64,000 bases of DNA from Oscillospiraceae bacterium. Lineage in GTDB: Bacteria > Bacillota > Clostridia > UBA1212. Location of the stretch: the NCBI GenBank assembly GCA_015069195.1, contig SVJA01000002.1:1-64000 (forward strand), written 5' to 3'. The notes under the pieces were generated by a model, which was not told the DNA's origin, searched no databases, and worked only from the letters and a program-made list of their open reading frames with translations. Within the stretch, counting starts at the first letter, position 1. Every line of letters begins with the position of its first letter. Both the position numbers and the translations under genes were made by a program. Shown piece by piece: positions 34,710-43,949 of the stretch.

Positions 34710-35939
34710 TCAAAACCGTTCATAAACTGTTAAAAATTTTTTCGCATATTCCGCAACAGATTGTGGTTCGCAGGCTTCAAGTACGCCCGATTTGGTATGC
34801 CCACTATCCTCACAAAAAGCTATTTTCGCAATACAATTAACAATTTGTTCATAACAATTATCGTTCCCGACGACATACCCGCGGTTATACTTCCTCACAA
34901 TGTCACCTTCAGCATATCCTTCACGAGAAATCACTGCAAGGTCACAAGCCATTGCTTCCGAAATACTTAAACCGTAGCTCTCACCTTTCGAAAGCGATAC
35001 AAACACATCGGATGAACGATATTCGTCAGCCAAAGTGTCAGTTGAAAGAGTTCCTAAAAGGTTAATACCGGCATCTTCCAATCTCTTCCTTGTGGCAAAA
35101 GAAATCTTATCCAAAGAACCGGCAAGACTTATTTGGACACGGTCACCGAATCGGTTTTTACAAATTTCTCCTAATGTAACAAATTCATTTATTCCCTTGT
35201 ACTCACTCCACTCGGACGCAGCACTTATTATTCTGCAAGGTCCCTTTGCGCAACAACTGATTTTGTTATCTGCGTAAAATATTGTATCATCGATAGGATT
35301 CGGAATGCACGTGCAATTTCTGCCACCGAAAACATTTGAACATCTTGCATCTTCTGTAATTTTTTCCGAAACTCCAACAACAGTAAGATTTTTCACTTTA
35401 TCAAACAACGCTTTTTTTTCACAAAGCATTGTTCCTGTCTTATCAAAAGTCCACGAAGGAATGTCTTTTTTCAGTTTCGGACAATTTCCGCAATTTTTCT
35501 TCCAACCAAAACAATTCTCATCAATGTAATTTGTACATTTTCCCGTAAAAAACCAACAGTCGTGAAGAACTACTACAAGCGGAATATTTTTATCGGCGAT
35601 ATAGTTCAATAACAAACTTAAATTTACAAAATTTGCATGAATATTTGCGAGCTGAATCACATCCGGTTGAATTCTTTCTATAAACTTTATTATTTTTCTT
35701 GTACTCGCAGAGGCTATATTGTTTTGATTTCCGAACACTCTTGCATGCAGGGCAGAAAGTTTTATCGAAAATTTCCCGCACGGAATGAATATGTTGTCAT
35801 CAATCTTTACATCGTTTTCTACAACAGTTGTCACTACAAAACTTTCGTGCCCGAATTCTTTTAACTTTTCGTGGAGAAGCTTCGTAACGCGACCGGTACT
35901 GCCGATACCGTATGTTGCATTTATCTGCAATACTTTCAT
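34710..35939 (-). CDS. Glycosyltransferase family 4 (WcaC-like, cysteine-rich insert)
   Basis: A 409-residue GT-B enzyme starting MKVLQINATYGIGSTGRV. An insert DCWFFTGKC followed by CFGWKKNCGNCPKL has the spaced cysteines seen in a subset of colanic-acid-type GT4 transferases. The donor site reads SLSKGESYGLSISEAMAC. It overlaps the upstream gene by 4 bases and is the last gene of the wzz-cpsD-cpsB unit; the next promoter starts about 60 bases further on. Donor and acceptor unknown. Confidence 0.87.
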   Translation of the reverse strand: MKVLQINATYGIGSTGRVTKLLHEKLKEFGHESFVVTTVVENDVKIDDNIFIPCGKFSIKLSALHARVFGNQNNIASASTRKIIKFIERIQPDVIQLANIHANFVNLSLLLNYIADKNIPLVVVLHDCWFFTGKCTNYIDENCFGWKKNCGNCPKLKKDIPSWTFDKTGTMLCEKKALFDKVKNLTVVGVSEKITEDARCSNVFGGRNCTCIPNPIDDTIFYADNKISCCAKGPCRIISAASEWSEYKGINEFVTLGEICKNRFGDRVQISLAGSLDKISFATRKRLEDAGINLLGTLSTDTLADEYRSSDVFVSLSKGESYGLSISEAMACDLAVISREGYAEGDIVRKYNRGYVVGNDNCYEQIVNCIAKIAFCEDSGHTKSGVLEACEPQSVAEYAKKFLTVYERF

Positions 35940-37228
35940 ATCGGCTCGCCTCTCTTTCCTGCAAAACTTAAAATATCACTTTTCAAAATTTTCTGAATCT
36001 CAGCTTTGTTAAAATCATTTTCAGCGCATTCACGAGCATTTTTAATCAAATTCAAATCATCTTTCATTGACGCTTTTACCGCCGTAGCTATGTCACATCT
36101 CTGCGTAGCAACTATTGCAGCATTATGGTCTGATAAATATTTTATTATTTCTATTTTATCAGAACCCACTGCCAGAATTAACTTTCCGTTTAAAAGATAG
36201 GTCGGTATTTTTGTACTTACAGAATATTTCGTAAGTGATGCAGACATTTTATCAAAACCTTCTGCGTATAAAAGCACATCGGCATTTGCACATTCTAAAG
36301 AGGCAACATCCGAACGGACTGCACCCCTGAAATCAATACCACTCTTTTCAAAAATTTTCCCGATTCTTTTTGTAACAGGTGTGGCAGAAAAAACACGAAG
36401 TACTCCGCCGTTTTGAGATACGCTCCGTCCGACTTGGACAACAGTTTTCCACCTTTTGGTGCCCAAATTTCCGGCATATACAAAAATTCTTTTATTACTA
36501 TCCTTTTCCGCACTCAATGCCACAGAAATGTCTTCTGCAGGTTTTACCAAAACTTTACAAAGCTTTCCGAAAATCTTTTCATACTCATTCTTTTGACTTT
36601 CACAAGCGACATAAAGCATATCGCACATTGAAATTGATCGTCGCAAAGTACGTCTTTTGAACAATCTGTCAACAGCATAAAGCGGCGAACAAATAAATTT
36701 CTCCGTTCTGTATATATCATCGGAAATGTAGGCAATAACCGGCACATTCGCAGTCTTTATGACAACCTGCAAAATTCTGTTTGTGTGGAACATATAGTAC
36801 ATCGGTGTAAAAATAATGTCAGGTTTGAATTCATTTACAAAATCGATTATCGCCGACATATCTTTCAAACCTTTTTTCCACACAAGGTCACGCGCCCACA
36901 ACGAAAGTTGCAATCTTCTTTTTTTTATATTTTTATATTTATTTGACTCCGCACAATCCAAGCATAAAGCATTTTCCACAGCATTCTCAGCATCGAAAAT
37001 ACAACACATTTCGTCTTTTTTATTTCTAAGTCGGGCAATAATGGATTTCTCGGTTATCTGGCAATACTTCGTTACACAGTTGTTTTCCGGTACACCGTAA
37101 TTACAATAAATATTTGCAAATTCAAATATATCATCAAGTCCGTCAAAAAGAGCGTTGTAAGTAATGCCGAAACTGTTTTGATTTGACCAAGCGGTATTTG
37201 AAACGGTAAGCACTTTGATTTTTTTCAT
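35936..37228 (-). CDS. Glycosyltransferase, GT-B fold, divergent
   Basis: A 430-residue protein starting MKKIKVLTVSNTAWSNQNSFG. It has TPMYYMFHTNRI and AYISDDIYR in the N-terminal half and FVYAGNLGTKRWK plus ALLYAEGF-like donor-side segments. Its overall plan fits a GT4-like transferase, but the classical E-x7-E site is weak. AAGGAGG lies six bases before the ATG at 37228. It overlaps the upstream GT2 stop and the downstream GT4 start by 4 bases each, so translation of the three is coupled. Specificity unknown. Confidence 0.75.
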   Translation of the reverse strand: MKKIKVLTVSNTAWSNQNSFGITYNALFDGLDDIFEFANIYCNYGVPENNCVTKYCQITEKSIIARLRNKKDEMCCIFDAENAVENALCLDCAESNKYKNIKKRRLQLSLWARDLVWKKGLKDMSAIIDFVNEFKPDIIFTPMYYMFHTNRILQVVIKTANVPVIAYISDDIYRTEKFICSPLYAVDRLFKRRTLRRSISMCDMLYVACESQKNEYEKIFGKLCKVLVKPAEDISVALSAEKDSNKRIFVYAGNLGTKRWKTVVQVGRSVSQNGGVLRVFSATPVTKRIGKIFEKSGIDFRGAVRSDVASLECANADVLLYAEGFDKMSASLTKYSVSTKIPTYLLNGKLILAVGSDKIEIIKYLSDHNAAIVATQRCDIATAVKASMKDDLNLIKNARECAENDFNKAEIQKILKSDILSFAGKRGEPI

Positions 37229-38274
37229 CGGCGCCTCCTTTTCGATGCAACACGCGCAACGAAACAAGCGGCTGTGTAAAGTCGCATTTTTATCAACGAA
37301 TACATTATTACAAAAAACATTCTGTATGTTTTCTTTTCAAAATACGGAACGCTTAGTTTTGAAGAGAACGCTTTTTTTACAACTTCTTCTGAAAGCAACT
37401 TTTTCACTTCTGACGATTTTGCAAAAAATCCTTCTGAAGGATTCATATCCGACATAATATTGGTTATATAAACCGCAATACTTCTCGACAGAAGCGATGA
37501 GCTTTTCTTTCTGACATCTGCCTGATTGTGGCCGGTTTCGATTAAAAACTTTATTGCAGTATCATAAATAAAAAACAGATTATCTTTAAAATCCTGATTA
37601 TAACTTACCGTTATACTGTTTTTTCTTTTCAGTTTACATTCCGTCGCACCGTTATAAAAAGCAATCTTTCCTGCACATTTCAAAAACGCTAAATTAAATA
37701 CAATATCTTCCGCCGTTATACCGTCTGTGAATGTCAAATTGTTTTTTTCAAGAGTTTCACGGCGATATAAAAATGCTGTCGCACCCCACGCACAACATTT
37801 TTCAATCATTATATCAGCAGCAAATCTAACCGGAACCTCTGAAAAATCCTTTTCGTCAAAATATGACTTTATGACAGGCTCGCTGTCATTTTGGTATACA
37901 CGCACATATTTCTTCGGATATACCGCGTCTGAATTGCTGTTTTCCATTATTTCAACCATATCCGATATAACATTTTTCAGAAGTGTGTCATCAGAATCAA
38001 GAAACAGAACATACTCACCCGTTGTATGAATAAGACCTGTGTTTCGCGCAGCGGATAGTCCTCTGTTTTTCTCATGAGAATATAAAAATACATTGTCGTA
38101 ACCATCTGCAAGACTACGGCAAATATTAAAAGAACCGTCAGGAGATGCATCTACTATCAGAAGCACCTCCAGCGGCTTATATGATTGATTTAAGACTGAA
38201 AAAACTGTTTCTCTGACATATTTTTCCGTATTGTAAACGGGTATTATCACAGAAACCAACGGATTGTCTTTCAT
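37225..38274 (-). CDS. Glycosyltransferase family 2
   Basis: A 349-residue GT2 enzyme starting MKDNPLVSVIIPVYNTEKYV, with LIVDASPDGS, NRGLSAARN and YVLFLDSDDT. The C-terminal end has a short hydrophobic stretch and a basic tail (VASKRRRR). The start at 38274 lies 4 bases after the epimerase stop; the longer frame to 38328 overlaps that gene. It is the first transferase of the wzz-proximal set. Donor unknown; the adjacent epimerase suggests a GalNAc/GalNAcA-type donor somewhere in this set. Confidence 0.88.
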   Translation of the reverse strand: MKDNPLVSVIIPVYNTEKYVRETVFSVLNQSYKPLEVLLIVDASPDGSFNICRSLADGYDNVFLYSHEKNRGLSAARNTGLIHTTGEYVLFLDSDDTLLKNVISDMVEIMENSNSDAVYPKKYVRVYQNDSEPVIKSYFDEKDFSEVPVRFAADIMIEKCCAWGATAFLYRRETLEKNNLTFTDGITAEDIVFNLAFLKCAGKIAFYNGATECKLKRKNSITVSYNQDFKDNLFFIYDTAIKFLIETGHNQADVRKKSSSLLSRSIAVYITNIMSDMNPSEGFFAKSSEVKKLLSEEVVKKAFSSKLSVPYFEKKTYRMFFVIMYSLIKMRLYTAACFVARVASKRRRR

Positions 38275-38278
38275 TTGA

Positions 38279-39253
38279 TCACAGATTCTCCTTATACCAG
38301 TCCATTGCAAGTCTGATACCGTCTTCAAAATTGTAATCGGGATCGTATCCCAAAAGTCTACGTGCTTTGCTTATGTCAGCATTGGAATGTTTTATATCGC
38401 CGGCTCTGTCAGGACCGTACTCAGGTTCTACAGTCACGCCAAGGCCCTTACAAATAGCGTTATAAACATCTATAAGATATTCTCTTCCGCCATAAGCGAT
38501 ATTGTATGCCTCTCCGGCTGCCTCGGAAGGAGCTACACACGCTTTGAGGTTTGCTTCGACAACATTCATAATATATGTGAAATCTCTCGACTGCTTACCA
38601 TCACCGTTTATTCTCGGGCGTTCACCTTTCATTAGTTGCTTTATAAATTTCGGAATAACCGCAGCATACGCTCCGTCAGAATCCTGTCTGCGACCGAATA
38701 CATTAAAGTAACGAAGCCCGACGGTTTCAAGTCCGTAAAGTCTTGTATACAAACTTCCGTACTCCTCGTCAACATATTTTGTAACAGCATACGGAGAAAG
38801 ACGTTTTCCCTCCTGTCCTTCGGTTTTCGGAAGAACCGGATGATCACCATATACAGAAGAACTGGATGCATACACGAAACGCTTCACACCGCATCTTCGA
38901 GCTGCTTCCATCATATTGAGAGTACCTCTTATATTAATTTCCTCATAAAGCAACGGATATTCTATACTTCTCGGAACACTTCCCCATGCAGCCTGGTGAA
39001 GAACGTAATTTACACCGTAACAAGCTTTAAGACAAGTATCCAGATCTCTTATATCACCTTTTATGAATGTGTAGTTAGGATGATTTGCAAACAGGTCAAC
39101 ATTCGCCTGTTTTCCGGTAGAAAGGTCATCAAGACATCTTACCTCAAATCCGAGTTCAAGAATTGTCTGACACAAATTCGAACCGATAAATCCGGCGCCG
39201 CCGGTAACAAGGAAAACAGAACCTTCATCAAATTTTATACCGTCAAATCCCAT
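38279..39253 (-). CDS. NAD-dependent UDP-N-acetylhexosamine(-uronic acid) 4-epimerase (WbpP/TviC type)
   Basis: A 324-residue extended short-chain dehydrogenase. It has the GGAGFIGSNL nucleotide-binding loop, HQAAWGSVPRSI (the WbpP/TviC-branch signature, usually HQAALGSVPRSI), SSSSVYGD and the catalytic SPYAVTKY. The branch epimerises C4 of UDP-GlcNAc or UDP-GlcNAcA. With the TviB-like dehydrogenase at 30146 it completes a route to UDP-GalNAcA as used in Vi antigen and Pseudomonas O-antigens. It follows cpsB by 1 base. Confidence 0.9.
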   Translation of the reverse strand: MGFDGIKFDEGSVFLVTGGAGFIGSNLCQTILELGFEVRCLDDLSTGKQANVDLFANHPNYTFIKGDIRDLDTCLKACYGVNYVLHQAAWGSVPRSIEYPLLYEEINIRGTLNMMEAARRCGVKRFVYASSSSVYGDHPVLPKTEGQEGKRLSPYAVTKYVDEEYGSLYTRLYGLETVGLRYFNVFGRRQDSDGAYAAVIPKFIKQLMKGERPRINGDGKQSRDFTYIMNVVEANLKACVAPSEAAGEAYNIAYGGREYLIDVYNAICKGLGVTVEPEYGPDRAGDIKHSNADISKARRLLGYDPDYNFEDGIRLAMDWYKENL

Positions 39254-39254
39254 A

Positions 39255-39983
39255 TCATTTCATCTCCGCTATTATATTTGCACTCATATCTTTAAAATAC
39301 TCAAAACCTTCTTTGCCGAGCTTCTTAGAAAGTATCCTGAGTCCGTCCTCGTAATCGGGGGCTCGGGACTTAGTATCGTGGCAATCGCTTCCCATAACAA
39401 GAGGTATTCCCGACTCAAGTGCGGTAAAAATCAATTTTCTGAGTTTTCTGTCCTTCAACGAAGATGCATTGAATTGAAAAATCGCATCCGGGAATTCGAA
39501 CAATTCTCTGTAATCATCTCGTTTGTAAAGTGAAAAATATCTTTCAAAATGAGCAATCATCGGCATAAGTTTATGCGTATATCTTATATTCGCAACAACA
39601 TCATAAAGCCACGGCTTGTACGGGAGAAAAGGCATCTCGAGCATTATAATATCTGAATTTCCCATAACAAGCTTGCTGAGACTGTCACATTCCGTAATCT
39701 CACGGTTAAGCGCTACCTCGCTGCCGAGAACAATGTTTTTACACTTTTCCGGAGCAACCTTTTTTAGCGACTCAAATGCTTCTGCCCTGTCAGAAACAAA
39801 ACTTTCTACAACTGCATCATCAGCTTCATGTGTTTTAAAATGAGGCGTCGCAACAACACAATGAGTCCCATCCGTTAAGGAGGAACCCATCATATCAAGT
39901 ATTCTGAGACTTTCTTCTGTATTTCGTGCCCCATCATCAATGCCGGGAAGTATATGCGAATGAAAATCAGCAGTTAAAATCAT
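39255..39983 (-). CDS. cpsB: Protein-tyrosine phosphatase CpsB/YwqE (PHP fold)
   Basis: A 242-residue PHP-family phosphatase. The metal ligands appear as DFHSHILPGIDDG at the N-terminus, ATPHF, a Glu in LGSEV, IAHFERY and MGSDCHD. It removes phosphate from the C-terminal tyrosine cluster of the CpsD kinase and so controls polysaccharide synthesis. It overlaps cpsD by 4 bases. The family is characteristic of Gram-positive capsule loci, which supports the Firmicute assignment. Confidence 0.93.
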   Translation of the reverse strand: MILTADFHSHILPGIDDGARNTEESLRILDMMGSSLTDGTHCVVATPHFKTHEADDAVVESFVSDRAEAFESLKKVAPEKCKNIVLGSEVALNREITECDSLSKLVMGNSDIIMLEMPFLPYKPWLYDVVANIRYTHKLMPMIAHFERYFSLYKRDDYRELFEFPDAIFQFNASSLKDRKLRKLIFTALESGIPLVMGSDCHDTKSRAPDYEDGLRILSKKLGKEGFEYFKDMSANIIAEMK

Positions 39984-40870
39984 TTGTTATCTTCACCTAT
40001 AATAGAATCAACATCAATATTTTCGCTTCTTACCGGCTCACTATGTGACGAAGATCCAGAATCACCGTTCCTATGACTTGAACTTCTTCGTTTAGAACCA
40101 TGACGCGAACCTGCAGTATAATATTCATAATACTTGTATGAATATTTTCTGTTCGAATAATAGCTGTATCCGCCTGAATAACGGCTGAACGGTTTGTACT
40201 TTTCTTTAACACCGGTAAGAACTACACCGAGGACACGTACCCTGACAGTTTTCAGAGCCTCAACCGTTTGCCTGAGCATCTTTATCGTAGTATTGTTCTG
40301 CCTTGCAACCAAAACTACTCCGCTCACTTTTTTAGAAAGAACTACAGCATCCGTAACAACGTTTATCGGCGGAGTATCTATTATTACATAGTCATAGTGT
40401 TCCTGTACTTTGTTAAGAAACACAGTCATATTTTTACTTCCGAGAAGCTCCGACGGGTTCGGAGGGATGGTACCTGCTGTCATAACATCAAGGCCAGGAA
40501 CAACATCCCTGTTTATCGACTTGACCAAAGGCTCAAATCCGCCCAGAAAAAGTGAAAGTCCGTGGGAGTTGTCAAGGCCGAAAATCTTGTGCATAACCGG
40601 TTTTCTCATATCCGCGTCTATCAAAAGAACTTTAGAATTTTGAGCAAATGTAACCGCAAGGTTTGAAGAAGTCGTACTCTTGCCTTCACCCGGAAGTGCA
40701 GACGATACGAGCATAACTTTTCCGTTTATAGGGTGCAGTGCATACTGAAGATTTGTACGAACATTTTTGTATGCCTCATTTACCTGGGAAGGAGTATCAT
40801 CGTTTAGAAGGTTCTGCTTCATGAGCTGAACACTATGAAGAGGTTTGTTTTTTATTCTGAATCCGAACAT
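39980..40870 (-). CDS. cpsD: Bacterial tyrosine autokinase CpsD/YwqD
   Basis: A 296-residue BY-kinase. Walker A is LPGEGKST (59-66), Walker A' VLLIDADMRKP (81-91) and Walker B VIIDTPP (162-168). A cluster of 11 tyrosines lies between residues 225 and 251 and is the autophosphorylation tail. The last 40 residues are Ser/Arg-rich. The kinase needs the membrane protein CpsC/Wzz for activation and adjusts chain length or flux. It follows wzz by 3 bases and overlaps cpsB by 4. Confidence 0.94.
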   Translation of the reverse strand: MFGFRIKNKPLHSVQLMKQNLLNDDTPSQVNEAYKNVRTNLQYALHPINGKVMLVSSALPGEGKSTTSSNLAVTFAQNSKVLLIDADMRKPVMHKIFGLDNSHGLSLFLGGFEPLVKSINRDVVPGLDVMTAGTIPPNPSELLGSKNMTVFLNKVQEHYDYVIIDTPPINVVTDAVVLSKKVSGVVLVARQNNTTIKMLRQTVEALKTVRVRVLGVVLTGVKEKYKPFSRYSGGYSYYSNRKYSYKYYEYYTAGSRHGSKRRSSSHRNGDSGSSSHSEPVRSENIDVDSIIGEDNK

Positions 40871-40873
40871 AGC

Positions 40874-41761
40874 TTACTCCTCCTTTTCCTTATATGAATA
40901 TTTCGAATTTTTATAATGATAATATCTGTACGAGGTTTTCCTTACATCGATAAGATCCGGAATTTCTCCCAGCGGAAGTACACCCATGGACTCTTTTATG
41001 TCAGCTTCGCACTTAACGGTATTGTCAACATACGCTGCAATAAAGAATGCTACAGCAACAAGTGCAAAGCCGGCTACAGCACCGATCAATACCTTACTCA
41101 TATATGTAGGAGTAGATCTGTACGGTGCATGCGGCGATTCAATAACGTGTACAGAACCGACGTCATAGTTCTCATTTATAATTGCCTGAATTTGATTTTT
41201 AATCGCCTTGGAAATAGCTTCGGTTTTTCTATAGTCGGTAGTTGTAACATTTACCTGAAAAACTTCGGTTTCTCCGACCGGGGCCATATAAATGCTCGCA
41301 CCTACTTCCCAAGTACCCATATGCTTGTACCAATCATCATCGGTAAATATCTCATCATCCTCTACAGGCTTATATGTCAGCTCATCCGTATAACCTGCAT
41401 TCGCCTTTATATCATCTACAACCATTTTCAATGAATCTTCTGTCTTTATAATGACCATATATGTCTCTATAAGGCTCTTGGATGCACTTATGGCAGATGT
41501 GGAAATAATATAACTGTAGTCCTGTTTCTCTTTATCCGAATCTTCCCCATCTTCACTGTCAACAAAAGGATTGCCGGCCCCATCACGAATAGAAAAATTT
41601 CTTACAAGAAGCTTCAGTGAAGACGTATATGTGGTAATGGCTGTATTACTCGAATATCCGTACATAACTACACCGCCCAATATAGCAGCCAACACCAACC
41701 ATACAATATTTTTCAACAATATATTAAGTAAAAAGTAAAAATTTATACTTCCTTCTTTCAA
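40874..41761 (-). CDS. cpsC: Wzz/CpsC-type chain-length regulator and kinase activator
   Basis: A 295-residue protein with two membrane segments (about residues 16-36 and 225-246) around an extracellular domain, the polysaccharide co-polymerase plan. The cytoplasmic tail is Tyr- and Lys-rich (TSYRYYHYKNSKYSY). It partners CpsD, encoded 3 bases downstream, and controls chain length. The start is a TTG at 41759-41761 after AGGAGGCGG, with no nearby ATG upstream of the first membrane segment. It is the first gene of the operon driven by 41812-41840. Confidence 0.9.
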   Translation of the reverse strand: MKEGSINFYFLLNILLKNIVWLVLAAILGGVVMYGYSSNTAITTYTSSLKLLVRNFSIRDGAGNPFVDSEDGEDSDKEKQDYSYIISTSAISASKSLIETYMVIIKTEDSLKMVVDDIKANAGYTDELTYKPVEDDEIFTDDDWYKHMGTWEVGASIYMAPVGETEVFQVNVTTTDYRKTEAISKAIKNQIQAIINENYDVGSVHVIESPHAPYRSTPTYMSKVLIGAVAGFALVAVAFFIAAYVDNTVKCEADIKESMGVLPLGEIPDLIDVRKTSYRYYHYKNSKYSYKEKEE

Positions 41762-41811
41762 TTTATAACCGCCTCCTAAACGTTATGAAAAACTTATTAT
41801 AAATCACATTA

Positions 41812-41840
41812 ATTATAATGACCTTGATCGTAATAGTCAA
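41812..41840 (-). promoter_or_regulatory. Sigma-A promoter of the cpsC-cpsD-cpsB operon
   Basis: Minus-strand TTGACT (41835-41840) and TATAAT (41812-41817) with a 17-base spacer, about 50 bases before the TTG start of cpsC. It is near consensus and the best promoter in the locus. Confidence 0.85.
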
Positions 41841-41864
41841 CCGGAAAGAAATAGTGAGTTCTAA

Positions 41865-41893
41865 TTGTAATTTTGATATAAATTTAATATAAT
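41865..41893 (+). promoter_or_regulatory. Sigma-A promoter of the lipoprotein esterase
   Basis: TTGTAA (41865-41870), a 17-base spacer and TATAAT (41888-41893), 47 bases before the esterase ATG. It is divergent from the cpsC promoter, the two -35 boxes being only 24 bases apart. Confidence 0.8.
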
Positions 41894-41939
41894 AGATATC
41901 AATACCACAGTACACATTGCTGTTAAGGAGGCATTTAAT

Positions 41940-43082
41940 ATGAAAACAAAACATTTCAGTATTTTGAAGGTTTTAACCCTCTTGCTTGCGCTCACACTTC
42001 TGACAGGTTGCGGCGGCGGGGACAAACCCAAAAATGGAAGCACGGTATCACCGGCAGAGTCACAGACTCCCGCAGTTACACCGGATGCTACTGCTACAAC
42101 AGAAACAACCGAAACACCGGTCGCTACCGCTACAGCAGAGTCAACCGAAACACCGGATGCCACTGCTACGACAGAGCCTACAAAGTCACCTGCTCCGACC
42201 GAAACACCGAAACCCAAGGACAAAACTGCAAAAATCATAATTCTTGCAGGACAGTCAAATGCAGTAGGTGCTACATTGAAAGCTCCCCTCAAAACTACTG
42301 TAGGTACCAGCCGCAACAGAGCTTTCACAAAAGGATATGAAAATATCAAAATTGCATATTTTGCAGAAGCAGGCGGTGCAAACGGTGCAGCAGGTACATT
42401 CCGTACCAATATTGATTACACAGCAGGCAAAACACAGCCTCTCAACAAAGTTTTTGTAAAAACAAATCTTGCAAACAGCTGGACAACTCAGATGTTCGGA
42501 CCTGAAATAGGTATCGCAGAATATCTCAACGAAAAGTATCCGGGCGAAACATTCTACATTGTAAAAGTTGCAAAAGGCGGTGTGTCTGTAGCAAATTCTT
42601 GGAAAAACACAGGTTATTGCTACAAAAAATTAAAAGAAACTATGGAGATTTGTTGCACATCGCTCAAAGCAGAAGGATACACACCTGAACTTTTCTCAAT
42701 ATGCTGGCTTCAGGGAGAAAATGAAGCACTCAACAAAACAGAAGCCGACAAATACGATACAATAGTTGCCGGAGTAGCAGAAAGAATGCGTAACGACTTT
42801 GCAAAATATTCTACTACCGGCAAAATTGCCTTTATCGACGGCGGCATATCAGATTCACCTATGTGGACGTACTATAAAGAAGTAAATGCCGGAAAGAAAA
42901 AGTTCGCTGAAACATCCGACCTTAACTATTATTTCGGAGTTATCGAAAACGGACTTGAGTACAAAAATGAGCCTGCAGGCAACCCGGATCTTGCTCACTA
43001 TGACAGTGCAAGTGTTGTAAAGCTCGGTAATATTTTGGGTGAATATATTGATACCGCTTACAAAGCAATATTGAAAAAATAA
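41940..43082 (+). CDS. Lipoprotein SGNH carbohydrate acetylesterase (sialate O-acetylesterase-like)
   Basis: A 380-residue exported lipoprotein. The signal peptide ends with LLTGC (Cys24). A Thr/Pro/Glu-rich linker of about 65 residues with near repeats (ETTETPVATATAE, ESTETPDATATTE) follows. The catalytic domain begins with the nucleophile motif LAGQSNAVG (104-107), has the WLQGENEA block and ends with DLAHYDS carrying the Asp-His pair, as in the SASA/CE6 acetylesterase family. It probably removes O-acetyl groups from sugars outside the cell. AAGGAGG precedes the ATG. It is divergent from the polysaccharide operon, which encodes O-acetylating enzymes. A strong terminator follows. Confidence 0.85.
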   Translation: MKTKHFSILKVLTLLLALTLLTGCGGGDKPKNGSTVSPAESQTPAVTPDATATTETTETPVATATAESTETPDATATTEPTKSPAPTETPKPKDKTAKIIILAGQSNAVGATLKAPLKTTVGTSRNRAFTKGYENIKIAYFAEAGGANGAAGTFRTNIDYTAGKTQPLNKVFVKTNLANSWTTQMFGPEIGIAEYLNEKYPGETFYIVKVAKGGVSVANSWKNTGYCYKKLKETMEICCTSLKAEGYTPELFSICWLQGENEALNKTEADKYDTIVAGVAERMRNDFAKYSTTGKIAFIDGGISDSPMWTYYKEVNAGKKKFAETSDLNYYFGVIENGLEYKNEPAGNPDLAHYDSASVVKLGNILGEYIDTAYKAILKK

Positions 43083-43113
43083 TTTTTCCGAAAATTTTCA
43101 CCGAAAACAATTA

Positions 43114-43152
43114 CCGCCGTCTCCGGCTATGCCGGAGACGGCGGTTTCTTTT
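43114..43152 (+). terminator. Intrinsic terminator after the esterase gene
   Basis: A perfect 14-base stem CCGCCGTCTCCGGC / GCCGGAGACGGCGG with loop TAT (43114-43144), then TTTCTTTT. It stands between the convergent esterase and plsC genes and may stop transcription both ways. Confidence 0.9.
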
Positions 43153-43171
43153 CAAAAAATCCAATCGGCAA

Positions 43172-43888
43172 TCAGAGTACCTTGCGTGCGTCGAGGGCAG
43201 ATTGGATTTTACCTTTTACAAGATCGCAAACGTCCGCAGGACGCATATTTTTATAATCATCAAAAGGAATGACATCCAGAAAATGAACTTCGGTAGTGAC
43301 TTTTCTGAGAGAATTTATTGAGAACGGTTTATATGAGTCGTAGATCATTACCGGAACAATAGGTCTTTCGGATTTCAATGATGATCTGAAACAACCGCCG
43401 AAAAATTCCTGTAAATTATTTCCGTTTTTGTCATACTTTCCTTCGGGGAATATAATGTAACGTCTGCCGTCCTTTACTTCTTCACTGATTTCATTAAATA
43501 CCTGTATCTGCTTTCTCATATCAGTAGGATTTAATCGCTTCGCATTGATAAAATCTATAAACTGATTGGCAATTGGCATTTTCGATCGAATTTCGTTCAT
43601 AAGTACCGTGCACGGCTTTTCGTGAGCGTACATTATTCCCAGCGCGTCATATTTGCCCTGGTGGTTTGAATACATAATATAGCCACCGTCTTCGGGAAGA
43701 TTTTCGGTTCCGAACACTTTCGTCTCTATCCTGCCGCGTTTTTTTATGTGATTTACCATTTTTTGAGTAACAACATAACGCTCGGCTTCAGTATGGTCTT
43801 CAGGATGTTTCGACCAGTTTACCATTTTAGGCATATAATACAATATCAAACCTGTACAGACAATAATTACGTAAATAAACCTCAGCAT
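43172..43888 (-). CDS. plsC: 1-acyl-sn-glycerol-3-phosphate acyltransferase (PlsC family)
   Basis: A 238-residue membrane-associated acyltransferase with one N-terminal hydrophobic segment. The catalytic motif is SNHQGKYDALG (H-x4-D) and the glycerol-phosphate motif FPEGKY, with VPVMIYDSY later. It makes phosphatidic acid, a phospholipid precursor. It has its own near-consensus promoter at 43921-43949 and shares the terminator with the esterase, so it is a single-gene unit. GAGAGGATTC lies before the ATG. Confidence 0.88.
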   Translation of the reverse strand: MLRFIYVIIVCTGLILYYMPKMVNWSKHPEDHTEAERYVVTQKMVNHIKKRGRIETKVFGTENLPEDGGYIMYSNHQGKYDALGIMYAHEKPCTVLMNEIRSKMPIANQFIDFINAKRLNPTDMRKQIQVFNEISEEVKDGRRYIIFPEGKYDKNGNNLQEFFGGCFRSSLKSERPIVPVMIYDSYKPFSINSLRKVTTEVHFLDVIPFDDYKNMRPADVCDLVKGKIQSALDARKVL

Positions 43889-43920
43889 AGAATCCTCTCT
43901 TTTGAAATTTTGTTTATATT

Positions 43921-43949
43921 ATTTTATCCGTACTCGGCTTATATGTCAA
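43921..43949 (-). promoter_or_regulatory. Sigma-A promoter of plsC
   Basis: Minus-strand TTGACA (43944-43949), a 17-base spacer and TAAAAT (43921-43926), 33 bases before the plsC start. The perfect inverted repeat ATCTGTTT-C-AAACAGAT (43958-43974) just upstream may be the spoIIR terminator stem or an operator. Confidence 0.85.

Noticed and set aside
42090-42200. Tandem near-repeats in the esterase gene that could suggest a repeat array
   Set aside because: They encode the Thr/Pro linker in frame, with imperfect units and no spacer pattern.
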